DNA from: Streptomyces alboflavus
GTDB taxonomy: Bacteria; Actinomycetota; Actinomycetes; Streptomycetales; Streptomycetaceae
Assembly: GCF_000716675.1 (NCBI RefSeq)
Contig: NZ_JNXT01000052.1
Location: 1 to 59,239 of the forward strand
Length of the DNA stretch: 59,239 nt
Direction: 5' to 3'
Made by a program: the position numbers and the translations under genes
Shown: piece after piece, positions 44,977 through 54,937 of the stretch
Numbering within the stretch: the first letter of the stretch is position 1
Layout of the letters: each line of letters begins with the position of its first letter
Notes under the pieces: generated by a model
Told to the model about the DNA's origin: nothing
Databases searched by the model: none
The model's input: only the letters and a program-made list of their open reading frames with translations

Positions 44977-46914
44977 TCACTTCACGGCGGGCGTCTTCAC
45001 CGAGAGCGGCAGCAACTTCTTGCCCGTCGGCCCCACTTGGATCTCCGTCTGCATGGCCGGGCACACGCCGCAGTCGAAGCACGGCGTCCAGCGGCAGTCG
45101 TCGACCTCGGTCTCGTCGAGCGCGTCCTGCCAGTCCTCCCAGAGCCAGTCCTTGTCGAGGCCGGAGTCCAGGTGGTCCCAGGGCAGCACCTCTTCGTAGG
45201 TGCGCTCACGGGTGGTGTACCAGTCGACGTCGAGGCCCACCTCGGGCAGCGTCTTGTCGGCGCAGCGCATCCAGCGTTCGTAGCTGAAGTGCTCGCGCCA
45301 GCCGTCGAAGCGGCCGCCGTCCTCGTAGACGGCGCGGATGACGGCGGCGAGGCGGCGGTCGCCGCGGGAGAGCAGGCCCTCGACGATGCCGGGCTTGCCG
45401 TCGTGGTAGCGGAAGCCGATGGAGCGGCCGTACTTCTTGTCGCCGCGGATCTTGTCGCGGAGCTTCTCCAGGCGGGCGTCGGTCTCCGCGGCGGAGAGCT
45501 GCGGGGCCCACTGGAAGGGCGTGTGCGGCTTGGGCACGAAGCCGCCGATGGAGACCGTGCAGCGGATGTCGTTGGAGCCGGAGACCTCGCGGCCCTTCTG
45601 GATGACGTTCATCGCCATGTCGGCGATCTGCAGGACGTCCTCGTCGGTCTCGGTGGGCAGGCCGCACATGAAGTACAGCTTCACCTGGCGCCAGCCGTTG
45701 CCGTAGGCGGTGGCGACGGTGCGGATCAGGTCCTCTTCGCTGACCATCTTGTTGATGACCTTGCGCATGCGCTCACTGCCGCCCTCGGGGGCGAAGGTGA
45801 GGCCGGAGCGGCGGCCGTTGCGGGTCAGCTCGTTGGCGAGGTCGACGTTGAAGGCGTCCACGCGGGTGGAGGGGAGGGACAGGCCGATCTTGTCCTCCTC
45901 GTACCGGTCGGCGAGGCCCTTGGCGACGTCGGCGATCTCCGTGTGGTCGGCGGAGGACAGCGAGAGCAGGCCGACCTCCTCGAAGCCGGTCGCCTTCAGC
46001 CCCTTCTCGACCATCTCGCCGATGCCCGTGATGGAGCGCTCGCGCACCGGGCGGGTGATCATGCCCGCCTGGCAGAAGCGGCAGCCGCGCGTGCAGCCGC
46101 GGAAGATCTCCACGGACATGCGCTCGTGCACCGTCTCGGCGAGCGGCACCAGGGGCTGCTTGGGGTAGGGCCACTCGTCGAGGTCCATGACGGTGTGCTT
46201 GGACACGCGCCACGGGACACCGGACTTGTTCGGTACGACACGGCCGATGCGGCCGTCCGGCAGGTACTCCACGTCGTAGAACGCCGGGATGTAGACGCTG
46301 CCGGTGCGCGCGAGGCGGAACAGGACCTCCTCGCGGCCACCGGGCCGGCCCTCGGCCTTCCAGGCGCGGATGATCTCCGTCATGTCGAGCACGGCCTGCT
46401 CGCCGTCGCCGATGACCGCCGCGTCGATGAAGTCGGCGATCGGCTCGGGGTTGAACGCGGCGTGGCCGCCCGCGAGGACGATCGGGTCGTCGACGGTGCG
46501 GTCCTTGGACTCCAGCGGGATGCCCGCGAGGTCCAGGGCGGTCAGCATGTTCGTGTAGCCCAGCTCCGTGGAGAAGGACAGGCCGAACACGTCGAAGGCG
46601 CCCACGGGGCGGTGGCTGTCCACCGTGAACTGCGGGACCTTGTGCTCGCGCATCAGCTCTTCGAGGTCCGGCCAGACGCTGTACGTGCGCTCGGCGAGGA
46701 CGCCGTCACGCTCGTTCAGGACCTCGTAGAGGATCATGACGCCCTGGTTGGGCAGGCCGACCTCGTACGCGTCCGGGTACATGAGGGCCCAGCGGACGTC
46801 GCAGTCGTCCCAGGGCTTGACGGTGGAGTTGAGCTCACCGCCCACGTACTGGATCGGCTTCTGCACATGCGGGAGCAGGGCTTCGAGCTGCGGGAAAACC
46901 GACTCGACAGACAT
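44977..46914 (-). CDS. TIGR03960-type B12-binding-domain radical SAM protein
   Basis: 645 aa from ATG 46914, with GAAGG upstream. An N-terminal cobalamin-binding-like Rossmann region (ALMYPDAYEVGLPNQGVMIL, LAGGHAAFNPEPIADFIDAA) precedes the radical SAM core with C-x3-C-x2-C in FRGCTRGCRFCQAG and LTFAPEGGSERMRKV. A C-terminal cluster of Cys (CRWTPCFDCGVCPAM) could bind a second iron-sulfur cluster. Homologues pair with the DUF2344 family. Substrate unknown; RNA modification is plausible. Confidence 0.9.
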   Translation of the reverse strand: MSVESVFPQLEALLPHVQKPIQYVGGELNSTVKPWDDCDVRWALMYPDAYEVGLPNQGVMILYEVLNERDGVLAERTYSVWPDLEELMREHKVPQFTVDSHRPVGAFDVFGLSFSTELGYTNMLTALDLAGIPLESKDRTVDDPIVLAGGHAAFNPEPIADFIDAAVIGDGEQAVLDMTEIIRAWKAEGRPGGREEVLFRLARTGSVYIPAFYDVEYLPDGRIGRVVPNKSGVPWRVSKHTVMDLDEWPYPKQPLVPLAETVHERMSVEIFRGCTRGCRFCQAGMITRPVRERSITGIGEMVEKGLKATGFEEVGLLSLSSADHTEIADVAKGLADRYEEDKIGLSLPSTRVDAFNVDLANELTRNGRRSGLTFAPEGGSERMRKVINKMVSEEDLIRTVATAYGNGWRQVKLYFMCGLPTETDEDVLQIADMAMNVIQKGREVSGSNDIRCTVSIGGFVPKPHTPFQWAPQLSAAETDARLEKLRDKIRGDKKYGRSIGFRYHDGKPGIVEGLLSRGDRRLAAVIRAVYEDGGRFDGWREHFSYERWMRCADKTLPEVGLDVDWYTTRERTYEEVLPWDHLDSGLDKDWLWEDWQDALDETEVDDCRWTPCFDCGVCPAMQTEIQVGPTGKKLLPLSVKTPAVK

Positions 46915-47021
46915 CGCTGGACCTTCGTGAGCTGACAGGGGTGACCCTCAAGCCTAACGTGGCCCGGGCCCCGCCCCGTACCTCCAACGGCCGACCCCCG
47001 CGCCGACCCATCGGACCGGCC

Positions 47022-48581
47022 CTAGCCGCCGAGCGCCGCCCGTGCCTTCGGCCGCGACGCGCGCTCCCACACGCCCACAAGATCCCGTTCCCGTGCCGCC
47101 GCTGCCGCCTCCTCGCGGCCGTACAGCAGCCCCCACACGAACGCGGACTCCCCCGCCGCGTGCGCCTGGATCGCCAGGTCGCGCAGGGCCTCGCGGGCCA
47201 CGACCGAGTCCTGGTGGTCGCCGAGGACCTTCTGCACGGCCTTCATCCGCTTGGCGAAGGTGGCCGCCGGCTTGCCGAGGGCCGGGGTCGCCGCCTCGCC
47301 CGCGTACCGGGCGCGCTTCGCGGCCTTGCGGGCCTCGTGCAGCGCCAGGTCCCTGTCCGTGCCCGGGTCCAGTGCCAGGGCGTGGTCCACGCGGGTCGCC
47401 AGGCGGTCGTAGTCCTTCAGGACCGCCGCCGGCAGGGCCTGGGCCGCGGGGGTCCGTGCGGCCTTGCGGAGCGGGGGGTCGGCCAGGAGGGCGTCCAGGC
47501 CGTCGAGGAGCGCGAGGTAGCGCTTGCTGTCCAGGACGGCGACCGTCTTGCGGCGTGAGCCCGCGCGGCCCGCGACCTTCCAGATCTTCAGGCGGCCGCG
47601 GACGGGGCCGAGGAGGAGGGTCCTCGGGACCGCCGCGATGGCCTCCGTGAGGCGCTCCGTGAGGACCTCGCGGTCGCGGTCCACGCCCAGCTCCCCGGCC
47701 AGCCACTTCAGCTCCTCGCCGATCGGGTCGGTGACCGCGCGGTCGAGGATCTTGCCGTACGTCTTGAAGGCGCTGCGGGTCCTGCGGGTCGCCACGCGCA
47801 TCTGGTGGACGGAGTCGGGGAGGTCCTGGCGGACCGCGGGGTCGAGGTCGACCAGGGCGTCGCGCTGCTCGCGGAGGTAGGCGAGGACCTGGGCGCCCGC
47901 CGTGTCGGGCTTCAGCGTGGGCCCGGGCAGCTCGCCGGGACCGTCGCCGACAGCGGCTGCCTCCGGTGCGGATCCCGTCTCGGCCAGGGCCCGTGCAAGT
48001 TTCGACACGGACGTCGACCGGCGCACCCCCGCCTTGCGGAGCTTCTTCTCCACCTTGTCCAGGAGGTGGGGGTCGCCGTTCGGGGCCAGCTCCACCTCGA
48101 TCTCCGTCCAGGCCGTCGTGGCCGTGGTGCCGTCGAGGCGGGCCGCGCGGACGCCGTCGACGCTGACCTCGGCGAGGAGGGTGCCGTCGGCGTCGACGAG
48201 GTGGCGCAGGTCGCGGGCCGAGCGGAGGCGGACGACGGGGACGAGGTCGGCCTCGCGGACGCGGGAGCGGACCAGGCCGATCAGGGCACGGGGCACGTCG
48301 TCCGACAGGGGGGCGTGGACCTCGTCGCGGGCGCCCTCGATCTCGGGGACGGGCAGTTTCAGGTGCCAGCCCGCGTCGTGGCCGCCGGTGCGGCGGCGCA
48401 GGGTGACGGAGGCCGTGGCGAGGCGCTGGTCGGCGGTGTCGTAGTACACCGCGTCCAGGTCGGCGACGCCTTTGTCGATGACGTCGGCCACCCCGGCGAC
48501 CCCCCTGAGGTCGGGGAGCCCGCCGGGGGCTTCGGCGTCGTACTTCCGCTCGATCTCGCGTTCGCGCTTCGTGTCCGCCAT
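47022..48581 (-). CDS. CYTH and CHAD domain-containing protein
   Basis: 519 aa. The N-terminal CYTH domain has EIERKYD (the ExExK metal/phosphate-binding motif) and alternating charged strands such as LDAVYYDTADQRL and TASVTLRRRTGG. From about residue 245 comes a CHAD domain of helical repeats rich in conserved His/Arg/Lys: SVHQMRVATRRTRSAFKTY and LHEARKAAKRARYAGE. CYTH proteins hydrolyse or bind triphosphates and CHAD binds polyphosphate, so a role in polyphosphate metabolism or granule binding is likely. Confidence 0.93.
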   Translation of the reverse strand: MADTKREREIERKYDAEAPGGLPDLRGVAGVADVIDKGVADLDAVYYDTADQRLATASVTLRRRTGGHDAGWHLKLPVPEIEGARDEVHAPLSDDVPRALIGLVRSRVREADLVPVVRLRSARDLRHLVDADGTLLAEVSVDGVRAARLDGTTATTAWTEIEVELAPNGDPHLLDKVEKKLRKAGVRRSTSVSKLARALAETGSAPEAAAVGDGPGELPGPTLKPDTAGAQVLAYLREQRDALVDLDPAVRQDLPDSVHQMRVATRRTRSAFKTYGKILDRAVTDPIGEELKWLAGELGVDRDREVLTERLTEAIAAVPRTLLLGPVRGRLKIWKVAGRAGSRRKTVAVLDSKRYLALLDGLDALLADPPLRKAARTPAAQALPAAVLKDYDRLATRVDHALALDPGTDRDLALHEARKAAKRARYAGEAATPALGKPAATFAKRMKAVQKVLGDHQDSVVAREALRDLAIQAHAAGESAFVWGLLYGREEAAAAARERDLVGVWERASRPKARAALGG

Positions 48582-48627
48582 GAACCGAATCTAGACGCGA
48601 TCGGCCGACTTGGGCAGACCCCGGCCG

Positions 48628-49824
48628 CTAGGCCGACAGCGGTCGTTCCACCTTGATCGACTGGAGCAGGCCCACGGCCAGCCAGACCGCGAACATGGAG
48701 GTGCCGCCGTACGACACGAACGGCAGGGGCAGACCGGCGACCGGCATGATGCCGAGCGTCATGCCGATGTTCTCGAAGGCCTGGAAGGCGAACCAGGCGA
48801 TGATCCCGGCGGCGACGACCGTGCCGTACAGCTCGGTCGTCTCGCGGGCGATGCGGCAGGCGCGCCAGAGGACGACGCCGAGGAGCAGCAGGATGGCGCC
48901 CGCGCCGACGAAGCCCAGTTCCTCGCCCGCGACGGTGAAGACGAAGTCCGTCTGCTGTTCGGGCACGAACTGGCCGGTGGTCTGGGTGCCGTTGGTGAGG
49001 CCGGTGCCGGTGAGGCCGCCGGAGCCGATGGCGATGCGGGCCTGGTTGGTGTTGTAGCCGACGCCCGCCGGGTCGAGCGCGGGGTTGGCGAAGGCGGCGA
49101 ACCGGGCGATCTGGTAGTCGTCGAGGACGTGCAGTTGCCATATGGCGACGCCGCCGAGCGCGCCCGCGCCGATCAGGCCGAAGATCCAGCGGTTGGAGGC
49201 GCCGGAGGCGAGCAGGACGCCGAGCACGATCATCACTATGACCATGACCGAGCCGAGGTCGGGCATCAGCATGATGATCAGGATCGGGACGGCGGCGAGG
49301 CCGAGGGCCTGGACGACGGTGCGGTGGTCGGGGTGCTCCTTGTCGCCCGCGTCGACGCGGGCGGCGAGCATCATCGCCATGCCCAGGATGATGGTGATCT
49401 TGCAGAACTCGGAGGGCTGGAGCGACTGGCCCGCGATGACGATCCACGCGTGGGCGCCGTTGATGGTGGCGCCGAGCGGGGTGAGGACCAGCAGGATCAG
49501 GAAGACCGAGACGCCGTAGAGGATCGGCACGGCCGTGCGCAGGTTGCGGTGGCCGAGCCAGACCGTGGCGATCATCAGGGCGAGGCCGATGCCGATGTTC
49601 ACGACGTGCTTGATCAGGAAGGAGTACGGGTCGTCGCCGACGAGTTCCGTGCGGTTGCGGGTCGCGGAGTAGACGAGCGCGGAGCCGATCACGGAGAGCG
49701 CGAGGGCGGCGAGCAGCATCACCCAGTCGAGCCTGCGCAGTATCGAGTCGCGGGCCAGGAGGCGGGACAGCGTGGAGCGCTCGGGGCCGTAGCCCGAGAC
49801 GGAGAAGCCACCGGTGCCGGTCAT
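48628..49824 (-). CDS. rodA: RodA/FtsW-family SEDS peptidoglycan glycosyltransferase
   Basis: 398 aa with about 10 helices. SEDS signatures are GAHAWIVIAGQSLQPSEFCK, MPDLGSVMV, ENIGMTLGIMPVAGLPLPFV and SYGGTSM. It polymerises glycan strands with its cognate class B PBP, encoded immediately upstream (mrdA stop 4 bp before). The S. coelicolor counterpart in this cluster, called sfr, belongs to the spore-wall machinery. Confidence 0.95.
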   Translation of the reverse strand: MTGTGGFSVSGYGPERSTLSRLLARDSILRRLDWVMLLAALALSVIGSALVYSATRNRTELVGDDPYSFLIKHVVNIGIGLALMIATVWLGHRNLRTAVPILYGVSVFLILLVLTPLGATINGAHAWIVIAGQSLQPSEFCKITIILGMAMMLAARVDAGDKEHPDHRTVVQALGLAAVPILIIMLMPDLGSVMVIVMIVLGVLLASGASNRWIFGLIGAGALGGVAIWQLHVLDDYQIARFAAFANPALDPAGVGYNTNQARIAIGSGGLTGTGLTNGTQTTGQFVPEQQTDFVFTVAGEELGFVGAGAILLLLGVVLWRACRIARETTELYGTVVAAGIIAWFAFQAFENIGMTLGIMPVAGLPLPFVSYGGTSMFAVWLAVGLLQSIKVERPLSA

Positions 49825-49827
49825 CAG

Positions 49828-52002
49828 CTAGTCACGCCTCCCGGTGGCCGGGGGTCCGGCCAGTTGGGTCTGCTCCTGTGGCGGCTTCGGCTTCCCCGGC
49901 TTGAACGGCTTGATCTTCGGGGCGTCGATGGAGCCGTCGGCCTCGATCTTGGGCAGGGACTTCTGCGGCTCGGGCAGCAGGGCCTTCTTCAGGTCCTGCT
50001 TGCCGCTGTCGTCCAGGCCGTAGATGGCGTCGTAGATCTTGCGGACGGCGGGCCCGGAGGCGCCGGAGCCGGTGCCGCCCTGGGAGATCGTCATCACGAT
50101 CGAGTAGTCCTTGGTGTACGTGGCGAACCACGACGTCGTCTGCTTGCCGTAGACCTCGGCGGTACCCGTCTTGGCGTGCATCGGGATCTTGTCCTGGGGC
50201 CAGCCGCCGAAGCGCCAGGCGGCGGTGCCCTTGGTCGCGACGTCCGCGAGGGCACCGTCTATGTCCTTGCGCAGCGCCGCGTCCATGGGGAGCTTGCCGT
50301 GGGACTTGGGCTTGATCTCCTCGACGTGCTTGCCGTCGGCGCTGATGATCGCCTTGCCGACGGTGGGGTTGTACATGGTGCCGCCGTTGGCGATGGCCGA
50401 GTAGATGGTGGCCATCTGGATCGGCGTGACGAGGGTGTCGCCCTGGCCGATGGAGTAGTTGACGGAGTCACCGGCGCGCATCTTCATGCCTTCGAGGCAG
50501 TTCTCGTACGCGATCTGCTCGGCGTACTCGCCGCCCTTCTTTCCCTGCTTGCACCAGGCGTCCTTGTTGGCCTTCCAGTAGTCCTTCTTCCACTGGCGGT
50601 CGGGGACGCGTCCTGTGACCTCGTTGGGCAGGTCGACGCCGGTCTCCTTGCCGAGGCCGAACTGGTGGGCGGTCTTGTAGAACCAGTCCTTGGGGTCCTT
50701 CTTCGGCTTGTTGCCGCCGTCCTTGCGCCACTCGTCGTGCGACAGCTTGTAGTAGACGGTGTCGCAGGACACCTCCAGGGCCTGGCCGAGGGAGATGGAG
50801 CCGTGGCCCTGGGACTCGAAGTTCTTGAAGACCTGGCCGCCGATCGAGTACGAGCTGGGGCAGGGGTAGCGGCCGTTGAACTCGTAGCCCGCGTTGACGG
50901 CGGCGGTGGTCGGGATGACCTTGAAGATCGAGCCGGGTGCGGCCTGGCCCTGGATGGCCCGGTTGAGCAGCGGGTAGTTGGACTTCTTGCCGGTGAGGCG
51001 GGCGTAGTCCTTGCCGGAGATGCCGCCGACCCAGGCGTTCGGGTCGTAGTTGGGGTTGGAGGCCATGGAGACGATGCGGCCGGTCTTGTTCTCCATGACG
51101 ACGACGGCGCCCGCGTCGGCCTTGTAGTTCTCGCCGGTGTTGTCGTCGAACTCGTCGCGGGCCTTCTTCATCGCGTCGTTCAGCCAGTACTCGGACACGG
51201 CCTGGACCCGCGCGTCGATGCTGGTGACGACGTTCGAGCCGGGCTGGGCCCGGTCGGAGTCGGCCTTCCCTATCACCCGGCCGAGGTTGTCGACCTCGTA
51301 GCGGGTGACGCCGGCCTTGCCGCGCAGCTGCTTGTCGTAGGTGCGCTCAAGACCGGAGCGGCCGACCTGGTCGGAGCGCAGATAGGGCGAGTCGCTGTCC
51401 TTGGCCTTGTTGATCTCGTCGTCGGTGACGGGCGAGAGGTAGCCGAGGACCTGCGCGGTGTTGGACTTGCCGGGCGCGGGGTAGCGGCGCACGGCGGTGG
51501 GCTCGGCGGTGATGCCGGGGAAGTCCTCGGAGCGCTCCCGGATCTGCAGGGCCTGCTTGGGCGTGGCCTCGTCGGTGATCGGGATGGGCTGGTAGGGCGA
51601 GCCGTTCCAGCAGGGCTGGGGCGTCTTGGAGTCGCAGAGGCGGACCTTGTCGGCGACGTCCTTGGGGGCCATGTCGAGGACCCCGGCGAGCTTGTCGAGG
51701 ACGCCCTTGCCGTCGTCCTTCATCTTCATCAGGTCCGTGCGGGACGCGGAGACGACGAGGCGGGTCTGGTTGTCGGCGATGGGCACGCCGCGGGCGTCGA
51801 GGATCGCGCCGCGCACGGCGGGCTGGACGACCTGCTGGACGTGGTTGCCGGAGGCCTCCTCGGCGTACTCGGCGCCGTTGCGGACCTGGAGGTACCACAG
51901 GCGGCCGCCGAGGGTGAGGAGCAGTGAGACGACGAGGATCTGAATGATGACGAGGCGGACCTGGACGCGCGGGGTGCGCCCGGTCTCCGGAATATTGGTC
52001 AC
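49828..52002 (-). CDS. mrdA: Penicillin-binding protein 2 (class B transpeptidase)
   Basis: 724 aa from GTG 52002, with GGAGG 9 nt upstream. An N-terminal anchor (LVIIQILVVSLLLTLGGRLW) precedes the PBP dimerisation domain (RGAILDARGVPIADN) and the transpeptidase domain with SxxK in APGSIFKVI, a YSIGQG motif in the SxN position, and KTG in HAKTGTAEVYG. It cross-links peptidoglycan with RodA. The C-terminal tail is Pro/Lys/Gln-rich (about 45 residues). Confidence 0.96.
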   Translation of the reverse strand: MTNIPETGRTPRVQVRLVIIQILVVSLLLTLGGRLWYLQVRNGAEYAEEASGNHVQQVVQPAVRGAILDARGVPIADNQTRLVVSASRTDLMKMKDDGKGVLDKLAGVLDMAPKDVADKVRLCDSKTPQPCWNGSPYQPIPITDEATPKQALQIRERSEDFPGITAEPTAVRRYPAPGKSNTAQVLGYLSPVTDDEINKAKDSDSPYLRSDQVGRSGLERTYDKQLRGKAGVTRYEVDNLGRVIGKADSDRAQPGSNVVTSIDARVQAVSEYWLNDAMKKARDEFDDNTGENYKADAGAVVVMENKTGRIVSMASNPNYDPNAWVGGISGKDYARLTGKKSNYPLLNRAIQGQAAPGSIFKVIPTTAAVNAGYEFNGRYPCPSSYSIGGQVFKNFESQGHGSISLGQALEVSCDTVYYKLSHDEWRKDGGNKPKKDPKDWFYKTAHQFGLGKETGVDLPNEVTGRVPDRQWKKDYWKANKDAWCKQGKKGGEYAEQIAYENCLEGMKMRAGDSVNYSIGQGDTLVTPIQMATIYSAIANGGTMYNPTVGKAIISADGKHVEEIKPKSHGKLPMDAALRKDIDGALADVATKGTAAWRFGGWPQDKIPMHAKTGTAEVYGKQTTSWFATYTKDYSIVMTISQGGTGSGASGPAVRKIYDAIYGLDDSGKQDLKKALLPEPQKSLPKIEADGSIDAPKIKPFKPGKPKPPQEQTQLAGPPATGRRD

Positions 52003-52060
52003 TGCCGCACCCCTCCCTTCGCGCCGCTCGCGTCCCTTCCGTACGTCGGTGTGCTTGCGC

Positions 52061-52735
52061 TCACAGGCGCTTGACCCCCTTGATGCGTCCGGCGCGGGCC
52101 ACCCGGGCCTTGGCCGCCTTCATGCGCAGTCCGCTGCCGCGCTGGTTGCCGATGCTCAGGCCGGTGCCGGAGGAGAGCCAGCCGGAGGAGACGTCGGCGG
52201 CCTTGGCGTTGGCGCCGGTCTCGCCGAGCGGGTCGTTCTCGGCGCGCCGGGCGAGCGCGATGATCAGCGGGATGGTGAACGGCGCGAGCAGCAGGTCGTA
52301 CAGCGCGGCCGTGAAGAGCAGTCCGCCGAGGCCCACATGGCGGGCCGCGTCGTCGCCGACGAGGGCGCCGACGCCCGCGTACAGGAGCGTGGAGCCGACG
52401 GCGGAACTGACCACGACGACGAGCGGGCCGCTGGCCGAGCGAAGGCGGCCGGTCTCGGGCTTGGCGAGGCCTGCCAGATAGCCGATGACGCACAGGACCA
52501 GGGCGTAGCGCCCGGCGGCGTGGTCGGCGGGCGGGGCGAGGTCGGTGAGCAGGCCCGCGCCGAAGCCGATGAGGGCGCCGCCGGTGTGGCCGTAGACGAG
52601 GGCCAGGGCGAGGACGGTGAGCAGCACCAGGTCGGGCACGGCGCCGGGCAGCTGGAGCCGGGCGAGGACGCTGACCTGGATGACGAGGGCGACGACGACG
52701 AGGGTGCTGGAGAGCAGGATCCGGTTGAAGCGCAT
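52061..52735 (-). CDS. mreD: Rod shape-determining protein MreD
   Basis: 224 aa with about five or six helices in the first 170 residues (LSSTLVVVALVIQVSVLARL, PDLVLLTVLALALVYGHTGG, GFGAGLLTDLAPPADHAAGR). The C-terminal about 55 residues are polar and basic. It links MreC and MreB to PBP2/RodA. It lies between mreC and mrdA as in the standard cluster. Confidence 0.93.
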   Translation of the reverse strand: MRFNRILLSSTLVVVALVIQVSVLARLQLPGAVPDLVLLTVLALALVYGHTGGALIGFGAGLLTDLAPPADHAAGRYALVLCVIGYLAGLAKPETGRLRSASGPLVVVVSSAVGSTLLYAGVGALVGDDAARHVGLGGLLFTAALYDLLLAPFTIPLIIALARRAENDPLGETGANAKAADVSSGWLSSGTGLSIGNQRGSGLRMKAAKARVARAGRIKGVKRL

Positions 52736-52751
52736 GGGGGTGTCAGTGCTC

Positions 52752-53705
52752 CTACTGCTCGTTGCCGTTGTCTGCGCCGTCGGCCGGGGCGTCCCCGGAC
52801 GGCGTGGCCGTGACCGTCACCGTGGGCGCGGGTTTCGGCTTGGCGGGCTTGGGCGGCAGGACCGTGTCGCGGGGGTCCTCGCGGGGGGCCTCGACGACGA
52901 CGCCGACGACGTCGAGCTTGGTGAAGCCGACGTAGGGGCGGACGAAGACGTTGCGGGTGAGGTCGCCGCCGGAGGGGTCGACGCGGACGACCTCGCCGAC
53001 GGGGACGCCCGGCACGAACGGCTTGTCGGCCTGGGAGCCGAAGGTCACCAGGCGGTCGCCCTTCTTGACCTTGGCCTTGCCGTTGAGGAGCTGGACCCGG
53101 AGCGGGCGGTCGCCCTGGCCGGAGGCGAAGCCGAGCTCGTCGGTCTTCTCCATGCGGGTGCCGACGGTGAAGTCGGGGTCGTTGGCGAGCAGCACGGTGG
53201 CGGTGGAGGGGCCGACGGTGGTGACGCGGCCGACCAGGCCGTCGCCGTTGAGCACCGTCATGTCGCGCTTCAGGCCGTCGCGCGCGCCGGCGTCGATGGT
53301 GACGGTCCAGGAGAAGCCCTGGGCCGCTCCTATGCCGATGACCTCCGCGCCCTTGATGCCGTACTGTCCGGCGCCGGCCTTCTTCAGCATCGAGTCGAGC
53401 TGGGCGACGCGGCTGCGGTTGCGGTCGTCGCTGCCGAGTTTGGCCTTCAACGCGGCGTTCTGGCGCTCCAGTTCGGCGATGCGGTCGTGCCGGTCGCCGG
53501 AGTCGCGGACCGCTCCGATGGCGTTGCCGATCGGGTCTACGGCGGAGGACATGCCGTCCTCGACGGGGCCGAAGACCGTGGCGGCGGCCTGGCGGGCACC
53601 GTCGACCGGCGAGTCCTCGCCGCCGCGGATGTCCACCGTGATCAGAGCGAACGCGATGGCGATCAGCAGCACCAGGAGCAGCCGGCTCTCTCGTGTGTCC
53701 CTCAC
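52752..53705 (-). CDS. mreC: Rod shape-determining protein MreC
   Basis: 317 aa from GTG 53705 (VRDTRESRLLLVLLIAIAFA); a TTG at 53729 extends the frame eight codons without a ribosome binding site. One N-terminal helix, a coiled coil (DRIAELERQNAALKAKL), then the beta-domains of MreC (VTIDAGARDGLKRDMTVLNG and GLVGRVTTVGPSTATVLLAN). The C-terminus is Pro/Lys/Thr-rich. It is the extracytoplasmic scaffold of the wall-synthesis complex. It follows mreB after a terminator and a short repeat array, so it may have its own promoter. Confidence 0.95.
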   Translation of the reverse strand: MRDTRESRLLLVLLIAIAFALITVDIRGGEDSPVDGARQAAATVFGPVEDGMSSAVDPIGNAIGAVRDSGDRHDRIAELERQNAALKAKLGSDDRNRSRVAQLDSMLKKAGAGQYGIKGAEVIGIGAAQGFSWTVTIDAGARDGLKRDMTVLNGDGLVGRVTTVGPSTATVLLANDPDFTVGTRMEKTDELGFASGQGDRPLRVQLLNGKAKVKKGDRLVTFGSQADKPFVPGVPVGEVVRVDPSGGDLTRNVFVRPYVGFTKLDVVGVVVEAPREDPRDTVLPPKPAKPKPAPTVTVTATPSGDAPADGADNGNEQ

Positions 53706-53748
53706 GTGCGGCGGCCGTGCCTTCCTCAAGTAGGAATCGTCGGAGATC

Positions 53749-53792
53749 TACTGAACAGGGCGGAAGTCCACTGAACAGAGATCACTGAACAG
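53749..53792. repeat. Three direct repeats YACTGAACAG between mreB and mreC
   Basis: TACTGAACAG (53749), CACTGAACAG (53769) and CACTGAACAG (53783), 20 and 14 bp apart. They lie between the mreB terminator and the mreC start, in what would be the mreC promoter or leader. Candidate regulator-binding sites. Confidence 0.7.
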
Positions 53793-53804
53793 AAATCTAT
53801 GAAA

Positions 53805-53828
53805 CCGCGAGCAGGCGAGTGCTCGCGG
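53805..53828 (-). terminator. mreB terminator
   Basis: CCGCGAGCA / TGCTCGCGG, a 9-bp perfect stem with a 6-nt loop, followed on the minus strand by TTTCAT. It implies that mreC onward is at least partly transcribed from a separate promoter. Confidence 0.75.
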
Positions 53829-53917
53829 AATTGTGGGTTCTCTCAGTGTTGCGTCTATATCAACGATCCGCCGCACGAGGTGGCAGGCACTCGTACGGCG
53901 GACATCGTCGTGTCACA

Positions 53918-54937
53918 TCATCTGCGCGGCTGGGCGTCGAGGACCTGCTGGAGGGCCTCGAACTCCTCGACACACTTGCCGGAGCCGAGTGCCACGCTGT
54001 CCAGCGGGTCCTCGGCGATGTGGATAGGCATGCCGGTCTCGCGGCGCAGGCGCTCGTCGAGGCCGCGGAGCAGGGCGCCGCCGCCGGTCAGGACGATGCC
54101 GCGGTCCATGACGTCGCCGGAGAGCTCGGGCGGGCACTTGTCGAGGGTCGTCTTGACCGCGTCGACGATGGCGTTGACGGGCTCCTCGATGGCCTTGCGG
54201 ACCTCGGCGGCGGAGATGACGACGGTCTTGGGCAGGCCGGAGACCAGGTCGCGGCCGCGGATCTCGGTGTGCTCGTCGGCGTCCATGTCGTACGCGGAGC
54301 CGATGGTGATCTTGATCTGCTCGGCGGTGCGCTCGCCGAGGAGGAGGGAGTACTCCTTCTTGATGTGCTGGATGATCGCGTTGTCCAGCTCGTCGCCGGC
54401 CACCCGGATGGACTGTGCCGTGACGATTCCGCCGAGGGAGATGACGGCGACCTCGGTGGTGCCGCCGCCGATGTCGACCACCATGTTGCCGGTGGCCTCG
54501 TGGACCGGCAGACCGGAGCCGATGGCCGCGGCCATGGGCTCCTCGATGATGTGCACCTGGCGGGCGCCGGCCTGCGAGGAGGCCTCGATGACCGCGCGGC
54601 GCTCGACGCCGGTGATGCCGGAGGGCACACAGACCACGACGCGCGGGCGGGCCAGATAGCGGCGCTTGTGGATCTTCAGGATGAAGTAGCGCAGCATCCG
54701 CTCGGTGATCTCGAAGTCGGCGATGACGCCGTCCTTCAGCGGGCGCACGGCGACGATGTTGCCGGGCGTGCGCCCGATCATCTTCTTCGCTTCGGCGCCG
54801 ACCGCGAGGATGCCGCCGGTGTTGGTGTTGATCGCGACGACGGACGGTTCGTTGAGCACGATCCCCCGACCCCTGACGTACACCAGCGTGTTGGCGGTCC
54901 CGAGGTCGACAGCCATGTCACGGCCGATGAACGACAT
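53918..54937 (-). CDS. mreB: Actin-like rod shape-determining protein MreB
   Basis: 339 aa from ATG 54937 ([20 protein letters not shown]), with GGGGA 5 nt upstream; ATG 54949 adds MGNN and is also possible. Actin-family ATPase motifs: [11 protein letters not shown] (phosphate 1), [11 protein letters not shown] (phosphate 2), [13 protein letters not shown] (adenosine). In Streptomyces MreB is needed mainly for the spore wall rather than hyphal growth. Second copy at 57949. Confidence 0.97.
   Translation of the reverse strand: MSFIGRDMAVDLGTANTLVYVRGRGIVLNEPSVVAINTNTGGILAVGAEAKKMIGRTPGNIVAVRPLKDGVIADFEITERMLRYFILKIHKRRYLARPRVVVCVPSGITGVERRAVIEASSQAGARQVHIIEEPMAAAIGSGLPVHEATGNMVVDIGGGTTEVAVISLGGIVTAQSIRVAGDELDNAIIQHIKKEYSLLLGERTAEQIKITIGSAYDMDADEHTEIRGRDLVSGLPKTVVISAAEVRKAIEEPVNAIVDAVKTTLDKCPPELSGDVMDRGIVLTGGGALLRGLDERLRRETGMPIHIAEDPLDSVALGSGKCVEEFEALQQVLDAQPRR

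Noticed and set aside
48610..51927. 1105-aa plus-strand open frame opposite rodA and mrdA
   Set aside because: Spans two well-supported genes on the other strand and has Val/Asp/Gly-rich shadow composition with no motif.
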